Source: Vairimorpha apis BRL 01 (taxonomy: Eukaryota; Microsporidia; Nosematidae). From it: DNA of 14,155 bases. Below are positions 1 to 9,336 of this stretch, in pieces. The stretch's first letter is position 1, and each line of letters starts with the position of its first letter. The notes beneath the pieces were generated by a model. It searched no databases and had not been told where the DNA came from. It saw only the letters and a program-made list of their open reading frames with translations. The position numbers and the translations under genes were made by a program. The stretch lies in NCBI GenBank assembly GCA_000447185.1, contig KE647085.1, positions 1 through 14,155 of the forward strand, written 5' to 3'.

Positions 1-750
1 TTAGTTGTTGTAAAGGATTTATTGAATTTTTTATGTTTCAATATATTATAAAGTAAATATAAAATAATTCAAAAAATTTAAAAATTTAAATTTTGAAAAT
101 GTAAATTTAGAATTATAATTTTTTACAAATACATTTTTATGTTTTAAAAATATCTTTACATATTTAATATCATTTTTTTAAAAAAATGATTTATACATCA
201 TATAATATTACAAAAATTTTATTGATTATTGTTTAAAAATATTTTTGTAATAATTTTTTAAGGTAACTTATTTTAGAAAAATTTCATCAAAAACATATTT
301 ACATTTGTTTTGATTTTAAGTAATTAAATTAATCAACATATTTATATAAAATCTAAATTGATTTAAATTTTTTATAATTTTAGTGCAAATTTAACACATA
401 AATTACTAACTTTGGACAGTTTTATATTTTAAAAATAAATAAACCTAAAAAAATTTTAGAACATTTATTTCTAATTAAATTAAAATATGTAAATGTATTT
501 AAAACTTGCAAACTCACAATTATACAAAAATTTTGTTTATTATTTACCTTCAAAAAAATCATGATTTATTAATACAAATAAATTGAAAATAGCTTATTAT
601 TTTTATAAATATATACATAAAAATATAATAAAATAATAATTTTTTTTAAAAAATAAAATAATCATTTAATAATTGTGATTTTAGTTCCTACCATATCATT
701 ATTTTATAAACAAAAGTACTTTTTTTGCAAAAACTAATTGAAATTAGGTT
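1..750. other. AT-rich intergenic region upstream of the flippase gene
   Basis: No coding stretch, tRNA or rRNA is visible. The sequence is nearly all A and T with frequent stops in every frame. Two symmetric elements stand out. One is a perfect 22-base palindrome at 169-190 (ATCA plus T7, then A7 plus TGAT). The other is a 12-base inverted repeat, 206-217 against 241-252 (TATTACAAAAAT and its complement), with a 23-base spacer. In such AT-rich DNA both could arise by chance. The only recognisable control signal is the C-run just before the start codon, listed separately. Confidence 0.6.
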
Positions 751-760
751 ATTACCCTAC
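751..760 (+). promoter_or_regulatory. CCC-type start signal of the flippase gene
   Basis: The bases ATTACCCTAC lie directly before the ATG at 761, with CCC at 755-757. The same TTACCC or TAACCC core precedes the other main genes here, in a background where three adjacent C's are rare. Microsporidia are known to carry CCC-like motifs immediately upstream of start codons. The motif supports 761 as the true start, ahead of the later ATG at 826. Confidence 0.6.
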
Positions 761-3720
761 ATGAACAAAAAAGAAAATAAGATAATTACATCTAAGTACA
801 ATAAATATACATTTTTTTTGTAAATATGTATCATCAACTCAGTAAACCATCTAATATGTTCTTTTTATTAACTCTCATTCTAATATCAATTCCACCAATA
901 TCACCATTTAATCCTTATGCATATTTACTGGCTTTTTGTTTAGTAACTGGAATTTCAATGATTAAAGATGGCATAGAAGATTATAGAAGACATAAACAAG
1001 ATCGTATTATGAATAAAAAACCCGTTCAAATAGTAAAATGCGAAAATGATATTATTTCAATGGAAGAAATTTTTGTAGAAAATTTAGAAAAAGGCAATTT
1101 TGTTTTTTTAAAAAATAATGAAGAAATTCCTGGAGATTGTGTTTTACTTGTAAGTAAAGTCAATACAAAAGGCGGGTATAAATGTAAAAACTATTGTTTT
1201 GTTGATTCATCAAATTTAGACGGAGAATCAAATTTAAAAAAGAAAACTTCATTTGAAATTAAAAAATGCAACAAAACAATTAATTTAGTTGAAAATATTT
1301 GTCCTGAACTAATGTGGTGCCAATGCGATAAAGATTTTATAAAAAAATAAATGGTTCTGAATTGAAAGATACGGGAGATGTTTTTAATAAATTTGAGTGC
1401 ACAATTTTATCAGATAATCAAAATATTTTTTGCAATGAAAGAAATGTTTTGTTAAAAGGAATGAAATTAAAAAATGTAGAAACTTCTTTAGCATATGTGG
1501 TTGCTGTTGGTAAAAATTCAAAACTAGGAAAAAGCAATATTGCAAGCAGAAAAGGAACTTCTTTATTTGAAATGGAGTTAACGAAAATTGTCAAAATTGT
1601 TTTTGTTTTGTATTTTTTTCTATTATTTACCTCATCAATTTTCGGATCTCTTTTTGTTAGAAAAACGAATATAGAATATTTATATTTAAATAAATATTTA
1701 TCAGCAGAAGCTTTTAAATATACTGGTACAAATTATATTTTATTTAGTTATTTAATTCCACTGTCTTTATTCGTAACATTAGAAGTTTCTAGAATGTTTC
1801 ATTCAGCATATATAAAAAATGATACAGACATGATAAAAGATGATATTAGATCAATCTGTAGAAATTCAAATGTTTCAGAAGATTTAGGTATGATTGAGTA
1901 CATTCTTAGTGACAAAACTGGTACATTAACAAAAAATACTATGAAATTTAAAAAAATACATATCGGATATACATCAGAACTTGAAAATGTTTCGTTATTA
2001 AATTTTCAATTTTTAAATTTAAATGATATTCAAACAGAATTGGAAAATTTAAATGCAAAATTATTATTTGCACTAGTTTTGATTTGTTGTAATAGTGTTG
2101 AACCATTAAATGGTAAATTTGAAGGTATCTCGCAAGATGAAATATGTATTATTGAAGCTTTAAAAGATAACAATATAGTTTTATTGGAAAGAGAAGATAT
2201 GAATATTAAAATAAAAATTGATAAAGTTATTTTGAAAATTGAAATAAAACACATTTTAGATTTTTCTTCTTCTAGACAAAGAATGTCAGTTGTAGTGAGA
2301 ATTTTCAATAAAAATTACCTTTTTATCAAAGGTTCAGATCAAATGATGATAGATATAAAAAAACTAAATCAGATCAAATTTCTTTAGCACAGTTACATTT
2401 TATAATAAACTCAAACTCAACTTTTAGGACTTTAATAACTGCATATAGAAAAATATCTGACGAAGATTTTTTAAAATTAGATATAAACATGAAAAAGGTT
2501 TCATTGGAAAATAAAGATTATGAACAAGAAGAACTATTTAATGATATAGAAACAAATTTAAAATATCTTGGAACAACTTTTATTGAAGACGAATTACAAG
2601 ATGAAGTTTTTGAAACAATTAATATACTTAAAAAAGCTTATATTAAAATATGGATGATTACTGGTGATAAAAAAGAAACTGCAATAAGCTGTGCAATTAA
2701 TTGTGGAATCATGACTGGTCCTGAGGATGAGGAGGTTAAAGTTTTAGAAGGAAAAGATTTTGTTAAAAATATAGATACAAATAATATTTTCAATTATAAA
2801 TCTGTCATATTGTTTAGATCAACTCCTAAACAAAAAGGAGAAATTGCATTAAAATTTAAAAATTTACAAAAAAATACTTTAGCTGTAGGCGATGGAAATA
2901 ATGATGTGCCGATGCTTTTAACTGCCAATGTTGGAGTAGGTATTTTAGGAAAAGAAGGTAATCAAGCAGGATTATCTGCAGATTTTGCTATTCCTGAGTT
3001 TAAATCGCTTAAACATTTAATTCTTAAACATGGACGATATAATTTTATAAGATTTTCTAAGGTTACATTGAATGCATTCTATAAAAATACATATCTGATA
3101 ACTATACAATATTTATATAATTTTTTTACTGGTTTTTCTGGAAAACCGGTATACAATACTTATTTTTTGAATTATTTTAATGTTTTTTTACATCTTTAAT
3201 TCCTGCATCAATATGCTGTTTTGATAAAGATTTACCTGAGAGTTATTTGTTTGATCATCCTGAAAAATATAAAACGGTAAAATTACATTTTTGTAAAAGT
3301 ATATTTTTAGTAAATTTATTTTATGGAATTTTACAAGGATTAATTACATTTATTTTAATTTGTGGTGTTATATATAAAAAAGATTTAATTTCTAATTTAG
3401 GAAAAGTTGGTGGATATAATGCTCTTAATAATATTTTTTCAATAGTTGTTTTTTTTACCGTATTCTTAGGACAAATTAGAAATATATCTTTCTATTCGTT
3501 TTTTTCATACTTAGCTATATTTTTAAGCTTAAGTCTAAATTTTATAATACTTTTTCTCGTACAAGATATTTCATTTGGCGGGAGAGTTTGGAATTTATTA
3601 AGTATTCCTTCTGGTTACTTTCTGCTTTTATTTATTTTGTTGGTATCATATATTATGGAATTGATAATGTCTACTATTTTTAATTATATAGTAGAAAAAA
3701 AAATTGTAAATAAAACATAA
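761..3720 (+). CDS. P4-type phospholipid-transporting ATPase (flippase), broken into five frames
   Basis: Membrane pump that uses ATP to move aminophospholipids from the outer to the inner leaflet. The family signatures occur in order. An N-terminal TSKYNKYTF element is followed by the M1-M2 region ending in KDGIEDYRRHKQD. Next come the actuator loop DGES (1219-1230), the M4 motif PLSL (1758-1769), the phosphorylated Asp in DKTGT (1911-1925), the nucleotide-domain motifs RQRMSVVV and KGSD (2328-2339), the hinge GDGNND (2888-2905), and then FYKN, FTGFSGKP and C-terminal membrane helices. Small variants from the usual P4 motifs are DGES for DGET and PLSL for PISL. The nucleotide-binding domain is short, about 140 residues from DKTGT to KGSD. 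The whole protein would be about 987 residues; yeast members exceed 1,100. The frame changes at T8 812-819, A7 1341-1347, A7 2357-2363 and T7 3183-3189; each behaves as one missing base. Conservation is continuous across all four joints, so I do not call it a pseudogene. Such enzymes usually pair with a CDC50 subunit, which is not seen here. Type is certain; substrate is inferred from the family. Confidence 0.93.
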
Positions 3721-4081
3721 TTAAAACATCATAATAACTTAAATTTTTATAATTAAATAATTGTATTAAAAAAAACATTATTTTTATTTAAAATCAGTCA
3801 TAAAAATATTCTGCATTTAAATTCTGTTGATAATCTATACTTAAATTTATAAAAAAATAATATAAAAATAAACGAATAAAACATTACAACATAAAAAACT
3901 TAATTCTAAAAAAATTTGAAATAAGTATTAAAAATATTCTATTTAAAATTTAAAAAAATTATAAAAACAAGTTAACATTACATTATAAAAGTATTTCATA
4001 GTATTAAAATCTAATCACGAAATTGAAATATTAAAGGAAAATTAAACATTTTTCTCTAAAAAAATTAACTTAAAGATAAAT
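3721..4081. other. Convergent intergenic region between flippase and FHA genes
   Basis: These 361 bases separate the 3' ends of two converging genes and are almost purely A and T. I see no ORF, RNA gene or C-run motif. AATAAA-like hexamers occur, but at this composition they carry no weight as poly(A) signals. Confidence 0.6.
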
Positions 4082-6472
4082 TTATTTTTTACTTTTTTTG
4101 TTTTTACTTTCATCTTTAGATGCTGCATTTCGTTTTGATCTTCGTGGATTAGAAATTGGAATATTGTACGTTTCATTATTTATCATAGATGCTTTTCTAG
4201 TAGCTCTAGGGGTGGTTGTTAAATTCGATAAACCTTTACTTCTTTTTTCCGTAACAGTATTTGATTTTTTTTTAAATCTTCTTTTACTCCTTCAACATCT
4301 TTATTTAATATTTTGGAATCTTTTTTTGAATTTACTTTAGAATCGGTTTCATTGGAATTTTCATTTTTATCATTATCCACTTGTACTGTTAAATTATCAA
4401 AACCAACAGTTTTTTTAGACTTTATTTTTGATTTATCTTTGGATTTTTTATCTTTTTCAATTTTTAATTCATCATTACCTTTTGTTTTTTGATAACATCA
4501 TCATTTGATTTTTTTTCTGTAATTTTATTTTTACTAACTTTTTTAACATCTTGATTTACAATTGATGGTAGCACTTGATTGTTAACATAATCAAAATTAT
4601 TGCTTTTTTTATTTGGAGAGTCAGTTTTATTCTTATTAAATTTTTCTTCATTTTGATCCTTTTTAGTCAAAATTTCTTGATTTTCGATTTTTTTTACACC
4701 TTCATCTAAAATGGCAGGAATTTCTTTGTTTTCATTTCTTGTATTATCATTATTTTTTACAAATGTTTCATTGATTTCTGTTTTATTAATGTCATTTTTA
4801 TCTAAAGTAATTATTTCTTCTGCCATTTTTTTAGATTCATCAATTTTATTTATAAATAAATTTTCATCTGAATTTTTATTATCGTCTTTCTCTGAATTTG
4901 CATTAAATGTTTTAATTTTATCTTCATTTAAAATCATTCCATTATGATCAACATTTTTTACATCATTATTTTCAATTCCTAACATCATTAAATTATCAAC
5001 TTCCTTCTTTGCATCTAAATTATTAGACGCATCTTCATTAAGTTTTGTTCTTTTAGGGGAAGGCGTAGAAATAGTTACTTCTCGTTTTTCAGGTTCATCA
5101 AAAATTTCCATATCTGCAGTATTTTTATAATTTGTTTCTGTCAATTCGCTATTGGTTTGATCAAAAAATGGATTTTTAGGTTGACATTCTTTAATAAAAA
5201 CAGTTTCTGTTGATTTTTCGGATGTTTCATTAATTAAGTTTGTTAATTCACCGGTTTCTAAAACAGGCTTAGAACTCAATTCAGAAAATTGAGAAGAACC
5301 TACTTTTTTTTTATTTTTTTCTAAGGTTTGTTGTAAATTTTCTTCTGCAACATTCAAAATATCTTTTTCAATAACTGCTTCACCTAAATCAATGTTAGTT
5401 TTTTTATTTTGTAATGGATCAGCTGGAATATCTGTTATTATATTTTCAATAGAATCTTTTATTTCTTCATTTACTAATCCCTTTTGATTAACAATTGCTT
5501 CTTTAACAACTGTTAACTTTCCTTCGTCAAGTGCATCTTCAACTTTTGTTTCAGATGAGTTTGCATCAATCAATTTTACAGCAGTTTGCACATCTGTGCT
5601 AATAATTGGAGTTTCTTCTTGTACTGGTGTGTTAATTTCTTCACATTGATCAACGTTTATATTTTCTGTTACTTTTTGATATATTACACCTTGTTCTATA
5701 TAATAATTACTCGATATCTCAGTAGTAATGTGGGTTTCCTTTTTAGATATTTTTTCTCCATCATTTATGTTTCCAACAACATTAGTTTCCATTTTAAACT
5801 GTTCATTTTGTTCATAATTAATTTTGTTATCAGGTTCATTATTTAATATATTTTCTAAGTTTGTAAAATTGGATTCTTTTTCCATGGGTTCTGTATTTAT
5901 ATCGTTTCTAATGTTTACAATTTCAGAAGAAAAAGGAGAATTTTTTTCTGATTGTGTATTATCGTTTTTGCTTTTTATTTTATTTTCGTTATCTAAAGAA
6001 ATGTTAGATTTCATATTTAAAAAATCAGAATTTGAATTGTTTTTATATTCAGATTTTAAAATGTACAAATTAGGTTGAATTTCAACTTGAGAACCAATCG
6101 AAGTATTTTTAATCAAATATTCGAGTTTTTTAGGACATCCCAAAATTTCATTCCCACGTTCAATTTTTGTATCATCTAATACTGAAATACTAATTCTTAA
6201 TTTATGAAGTTTAATAATATCTCCAAATTCAAATAAATTTCCTGAATCCTCAACACAAAGTTTTTCATTAATAAAAACATCTGGTCCAAGAGGTTTTACT
6301 TTTTTTCTCTTGCATTAATAATTGCATGAATTTCATTAATAGAAGGATACTGCAAACGTATACTGTTGAATAATCCTCGTCCAATAGTAATTTCATATGT
6401 TTCACAAAACATTTTTCGATTTATTGTCATATCTTCATTATAAAACTTTATTAAGAAACCTGTTTTTTGCAT
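4082..6472 (-). CDS. FHA-domain protein with long polar linker and basic tail (Ki-67/NIPP1-like architecture), four frames
   Basis: The N-terminal ~100 residues read as a forkhead-associated domain, a phosphothreonine-binding fold. They show ITIGRG, NSIRLQYPSINEIHAII, then DVFINEKL and LFEFGDIIKL, matching the family order GR, S..H, VNG and DGD. The Ser of S..H appears to be Asn (NEIH). About 600 low-complexity residues rich in N, D, E, K, S and T follow. They include TPSPKRTK, a possible CDK site plus nuclear signal. Near the C-terminus lie KKTVGF, which fits the RVxF rule for PP1 docking, then TPRATRKAS and NPRRSKRNA and a Lys-rich end, as in nuclear or chromatin proteins. The start at 6472 is chosen because ACCC lies six bases before it and the FHA domain begins soon after. 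The frame changes at T7 6300-6306, near T6 4485-4490, and at T9 4265-4273 (plus-strand runs). Each acts as one missing base; restored length is about 797 residues. FHA call is good, the Ki-67 or NIPP1 parallel is inference. Overall function unknown. Confidence 0.8.
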
Positions 6473-6485
6473 AGATAAGGGTAAA
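6473..6485 (-). promoter_or_regulatory. CCC-type start signal of the FHA gene
   Basis: On the minus strand TTTTACCCTTATCT precedes the ATG at 6472, with CCC at 6479-6481. It matches the motif before the other genes. It marks 6472 as the start, about 330 bases upstream of where the longest uninterrupted frame would begin, and so brings the FHA domain into the gene. Confidence 0.55.
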
Positions 6486-7213
6486 ATTTTTTTAAACTAT
6501 TAAATATATTAATAAATTTGATTTTTGTTATATTTTATTTTTTTTAATTAAATTTTACTTTATTTTGCATTTTTATCTAAGTAATAAAAAATGAAAAATT
6601 TATATTAAAAAATTTCTAAAAATAAAGAAAAAAATTTATTTATTTTTGTTATTATTCAAAAATATTTAATATATTTAAAAAGATATTTTAAATAATAAAA
6701 TTAATTATTTAATTAATTTCAGCATGTTTCAAAAAAATATAATTTCTATTTTAAAAAAAAAGAATAATTTAAAAAATTTTAGGATTAAATTATATTCAAA
6801 ATAATTCATGTATATAAAAATTTTAAGCGTTTGAATTTATTTAATGTTCTAGAAGAAAAAATAATTTAATTTTTGAAAATTTAAATTATAAAGTATATGT
6901 AAAATTTCTTTATTGTTTAAATTATATACTTTATAGTTTAATTTTATTAAACTAACACATAAATTTTCTTTATTTATGTATACATAAATTATTTTTAATA
7001 ATATATAAAAATATAGTTTATCAAAAAGAAAAAACAAAATTTGCAATAAAATTTTTAAATGTATGTTTACATAACTATTTAAGTAATTATAATAATAAAA
7101 CCTCAAACATATTACTTTTTTTAAATTTATTTAAAAAATATATTTTACATATAAAATAAATATTTTTAATTTATTTTAATTCAAACAAGCATAAAATTTA
7201 TCTTTTCGTATAA
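6486..7213. other. AT-rich gap upstream of the FHA gene
   Basis: This stretch is nearly pure A and T with long homopolymers. A minus-strand open frame at 6849-7106 exists, but its translation is only F, Y, L, I, N and K low complexity with no motif and no C-run before it, so I treat it as chance. No tRNA, rRNA or other signal is visible. Confidence 0.5.
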
Positions 7214-7309
7214 TTAATATTGTAAGATATAAATTTCTCCATTTACTTTTAAAATTTTAGAAAAGAGTACTTGTGATTTTAAAAAGAATTTTTTAATTTT
7301 TAAAAACAT
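7214..7309 (-). CDS. Possible in-frame continuation of the small ORF, 31 codons
   Basis: Directly after the TAA that ends the 31-codon ORF at 7310-7405 comes an ATG in the same frame, giving another 31 codons to a TAA at 7214. The product begins MFLKIKKFFLKSQ and ends VNGEIYILQY. It is basic, hydrophobic and unlike any family I know. It may be chance, a second short cistron, or the second half of one roughly 63-residue protein interrupted by a single stop. It has no C-run of its own. Low confidence. Confidence 0.2.
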   Translation of the reverse strand: MFLKIKKFFLKSQVLFSKILKVNGEIYILQY

Positions 7310-7405
7310 TTAAATATTATATATTGTGATCAGATGTGGAGTCTGATCCGAAATAGTAGAAGGAGTAGATAAATAAGTTTTATCGTAATCATTTTTTGAA
7401 CTCAT
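7310..7405 (-). CDS. Possible small protein, 31 residues, unknown function
   Basis: A short frame starts at the ATG at 7405 and ends with TAA at 7310. The product, beginning MSSKNDYDKTYLSTPS, is rich in Ser and Thr, has no hydrophobic segment and is not recognised. Two things favour it over noise. ATAACCC lies 15 bases before the ATG on the minus strand, much like the spacing at the Rrn7-like gene. The local G+C, about 30%, is clearly above the flanks and typical of genes here. Against it are its length and the fact that the same bases form stem-loops, so the unit could instead be a non-coding RNA. A TAG closes the frame upstream of the ATG. Confidence 0.35.
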   Translation of the reverse strand: MSSKNDYDKTYLSTPSTISDQTPHLITIYNI

Positions 7406-7581
7406 AATAATATTCTATGAGGGTTATCTTGCTAAAATGGTTTTACATAAATTAAATATGTCGAATCTATCAAAAAATATAAAATGTAAAATTACCATAA
7501 ATAACATCTTTTAAAACAAATATAAGTTAAATACAATCCGACCTGTCAAATATCAAATATATTTAAAATACGGAAGTCGGA
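7328..7581. other. Cluster of three GC-containing stem-loops
   Basis: Three inverted repeats lie close together: GATCAGA 7328-7334 with TCTGATC 7342-7348 (7-base loop); CTCATA 7401-7406 with TATGAG 7416-7421; TCCGAC 7537-7542 with GTCGGA 7576-7581. Unlike the AT palindromes elsewhere, they contain several G:C pairs. The segment could encode a structured RNA on either strand. I compared it by eye with U2, U3, U4, U6, SRP, RNase P and RNase MRP RNAs and found no convincing match. The region also overlaps possible small ORFs, so its nature is open. Confidence 0.35.
7421..7427 (-). promoter_or_regulatory. CCC-type motif before the small ORF
   Basis: On the minus strand the bases read ATAACCC, ending 15 bases before the ATG at 7405. 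The Rrn7-like gene has ATAACCCC 13 bases before its ATG. C-runs are rare in the gaps of this window, which makes this the best evidence that something is expressed here. The GGG also lies next to the 3' arm of the 7401-7421 hairpin, so the match may have a structural cause instead. Confidence 0.35.
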
Positions 7582-7611
7582 AATACTTAATAAAACAGAA
7601 TAATTATTTAT

Positions 7612-7665
7612 TCAGTTAGTAAATTTAGGAATCCATATTGGAAGAGTAGGTTTATCATCTGACAT
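7612..7665 (-). CDS. Possible 17-codon ORF or first exon, unknown
   Basis: The ATG at 7665 opens a frame whose product reads MSDDKPTLPIWIPKFTN and stops at TGA (7612-7614). Trp, three Pro and an acidic start give it a coding look in this AT-rich setting, and local G+C is about 25%. No C-run precedes it. The end contains TTTACTAAC, which resembles a branch-point sequence, but I find no convincing matching splice sites. It is not in frame with the ORF at 7405. It could be chance, a tiny gene, or an exon. Confidence 0.2.
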   Translation of the reverse strand: MSDDKPTLPIWIPKFTN

Positions 7666-8435
7666 ATATAATAATTCAAATATAATTTATTTTTCTTTAT
7701 TTTTATATATCTATTTTTTGATTTAAAGATTTATCAAATAATAAGTAAATATCTTATATGTAAAAAATTAAATATAATAATAAATTTAATTTGTAATGTT
7801 TTATATATTTATAAAAAATAATTGATTTATAAATATAAAGTTTTATAAATGTAAATTTTTGATATAAAATTTACGAACCTATTTTAATAAAAAAATGTAT
7901 AAAAAAATTATTTAAAAAAAATTTTTTTTCAAATTTATAAAAAATATAAAACTTTATACATAAAAAAATTTAAAATTTCTATTTTATTTAAGTTTACTGG
8001 TAAAAGTTAGTAAAACAAAAAATTTATAAGATTTTATCAAAATAAATTTGATATGTAAAAAAAATATGTTCCAATGACATAAATTTTTTAATTTTTATAG
8101 ATTATAATTTACAATTTTCATTTATTATATTTATTTCAAACGAAAATAAAATTTTTGTTACTACTCAGATGAACAAACTTATTAATCGAAAAAAAAGTAT
8201 ATACAAAGATGTAATTTCCTTATTGATTAATATAAAATAATTTTTAATAAAATATTGAATTGTCAACATTTTATATAAAAATAAAAAAATTTTAGTATAG
8301 TTTTTTTAATTATTAAAAAAGAAATAAAAAATACTTAATAATATACAGATTTTTTTTAAAAAATATTTCTAAAAATTTTAAAAAAATCATAAAATATTAT
8401 AACTCAAATAACAATCAAGTTATAAATTAAATTCT
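7666..8435. other. AT-rich gap downstream of RPL5
   Basis: No gene is recognised. A perfect 14-base inverted repeat joins 7834-7847 (TATAAAGTTTTATA) and 7945-7958, with 97 bases between. A hairpin with a 7-base stem lies at 8035-8053 (TATCAAA, ATAAA, TTTGATA). A 23-codon frame at 8169-8240 (+) is open but has no motif and no C-run, so I do not call it. The 3' end of RPL5 faces this gap. Confidence 0.5.
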
Positions 8436-9323
8436 TTAATTAGATTGTAAAGTAATAAGCTTCTCTTGTATACGTCTCTTACGTTCTTCAAGTGGTAACT
8501 TAGGAACCTTAAACTTTTTGAAATGACTATAATCTTTCTTTTCTTTCTCAATTTTTTTAGGATCAATAGATATTTTATCTAAAGCTTCTTGATAAATTTT
8601 TTGGATATTATCAGGATCAATATTCTTTTTAATATAATCGCTAAATTGTAATTTAAATTTTTCTTCATCTTTTTCTTTTAAATCTTTCATATAATCAGAA
8701 ACATGCTTACAGAAAATTCTATCCCTTAGTTGTTCAGAATTAAATCCTTTTTTCTTATCATATCCTATAAATTTAGACTCGGAATGAGGAATATAAACAC
8801 CAGAATCAGAGCATCCTTTCATGGCAATAAATGTATTTGCACCTTTTGTACTTCTACTAAGACCTATATCCAAAAATACTTTAAGTGCTCTTCTTTCTTC
8901 ATCAATATCCTCTGTAATAGTAAATTCACCGTCAGTTTTTTTAGGTTTATATAAATCATCCATGCTAAGTTTAGCAAGAGCACGCCTTCCTACTAAAAAT
9001 CCAGTTGCATAAAATGCAAAATGATTTGTCAACCCAAAATCTACACCATAATTTTTAAGTTCAGTAGAATCGGCATATGCAAATACACGATCACCATCGA
9101 TATAAGCACGTGTTATTTGACAAATTACTTTGGTATTAGTTTTACGAACTACTAATCTAAATTTAACTGCTCCTTGTTTATTATAATCTTGTTTGATTAG
9201 ATTAATACGATGTTTGTAATCAGTTTTACACTCACGTCTTCTACGTCTTTTAACTTGAAACCTACTGCTCTTAGTTGCTAGAGATTTGGTTCTTTTACTT
9301 CTTCTACCGGATTTTCGAGCCAT
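8436..9323 (-). CDS. RPL5: Large-subunit ribosomal protein uL18 (eukaryotic L5)
   Basis: Component of the 60S ribosomal subunit that binds 5S rRNA and, with uL11/uL5-type partners, is loaded as the 5S ribonucleoprotein into the central protuberance. The 295-residue product matches the family along its length: [18 protein letters not shown] near the start, then [70 protein letters not shown] and the C-terminal [14 protein letters not shown]. Length equals that of yeast Rpl5 (297). The first ~20 residues ([18 protein letters not shown]) are more basic than the usual start. The ATG at 9323 is supported by CCCC five bases upstream. The frame is unbroken even though it contains T7 runs (for example 8936-8942). 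It diverges from the Rrn7-like gene across a 717-base gap. Confidence 0.98.
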   Translation of the reverse strand: MARKSGRRSKRTKSLATKSSRFQVKRRRRRECKTDYKHRINLIKQDYNKQGAVKFRLVVRKTNTKVICQITRAYIDGDRVFAYADSTELKNYGVDFGLTNHFAFYATGFLVGRRALAKLSMDDLYKPKKTDGEFTITEDIDEERRALKVFLDIGLSRSTKGANTFIAMKGCSDSGVYIPHSESKFIGYDKKKGFNSEQLRDRIFCKHVSDYMKDLKEKDEEKFKLQFSDYIKKNIDPDNIQKIYQEALDKISIDPKKIEKEKKDYSHFKKFKVPKLPLEERKRRIQEKLITLQSN

Positions 9324-9336
9324 TAAAAGGGGTAAT
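9324..9336 (-). promoter_or_regulatory. CCCC start signal of RPL5
   Basis: On the minus strand TTACCCCTTTTA precedes the ATG at 9323, with CCCC at 9329-9332. The core ACCCCTTTTAAT recurs exactly before the Rrn7-like gene on the other strand (10023-10034), so the divergent pair carries the same start element. Ribosomal protein genes are the class in which this motif is best documented in microsporidia. Confidence 0.65.

Noticed and set aside
241..270. Mini-intron (GGTAACTTATTTTAG)
   Set aside because: There is no coding sequence on either side and no branch-point motif within it.
761..3720. Flippase as a pseudogene
   Set aside because: Every catalytic motif is present and conservation continues across all four frame changes. 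The only lesions are single bases in A/T runs, and there are no premature stops from substitution.
4098..6078. Plus-strand open frames opposite the FHA gene
   Set aside because: They are hydrophobic shadows of the Lys, Asn and Glu-rich minus-strand gene, lack start motifs and show no family features.
6849..7106. 85-codon minus-strand open frame
   Set aside because: The translation is low-complexity F, Y, L, I, N and K without any motif, in nearly pure A/T DNA, with no C-run before the start.
7380..7445. Resemblance to U4 snRNA (TATCGTAATC, then ATGAGGGTTATC)
   Set aside because: The order of words is suggestive, but spacing differs, the 5' stem-loop kink-turn cannot be drawn, and no U6-pairing stem is visible.
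7450..7490. tRNA T-loop-like TGTCGAATCTATC
   Set aside because: No matching acceptor, D or anticodon arm can be formed around it.
7570..7610. RNase P conserved-region look-alikes (CGGAAGTCGG and ACAGAATAA)
   Set aside because: The two words lie only about 20 bases apart, whereas the corresponding regions normally flank a large internal domain, and no P4 helix forms between them.
7550..7665. TGA read as tryptophan to extend the 17-codon ORF
   Set aside because: It would give a longer frame, but no gene here has an in-frame TGA at a conserved Trp, and microsporidia use the standard code.
8169..8240. 23-codon frame starting MNKLINRKKS
   Set aside because: It is short, Lys/Ile/Asn-rich as expected from composition, and has no C-run motif or homologue I can recognise.
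8730..9012. Plus-strand frames inside RPL5
   Set aside because: They lie wholly opposite a highly conserved ribosomal protein gene and have no features of their own.
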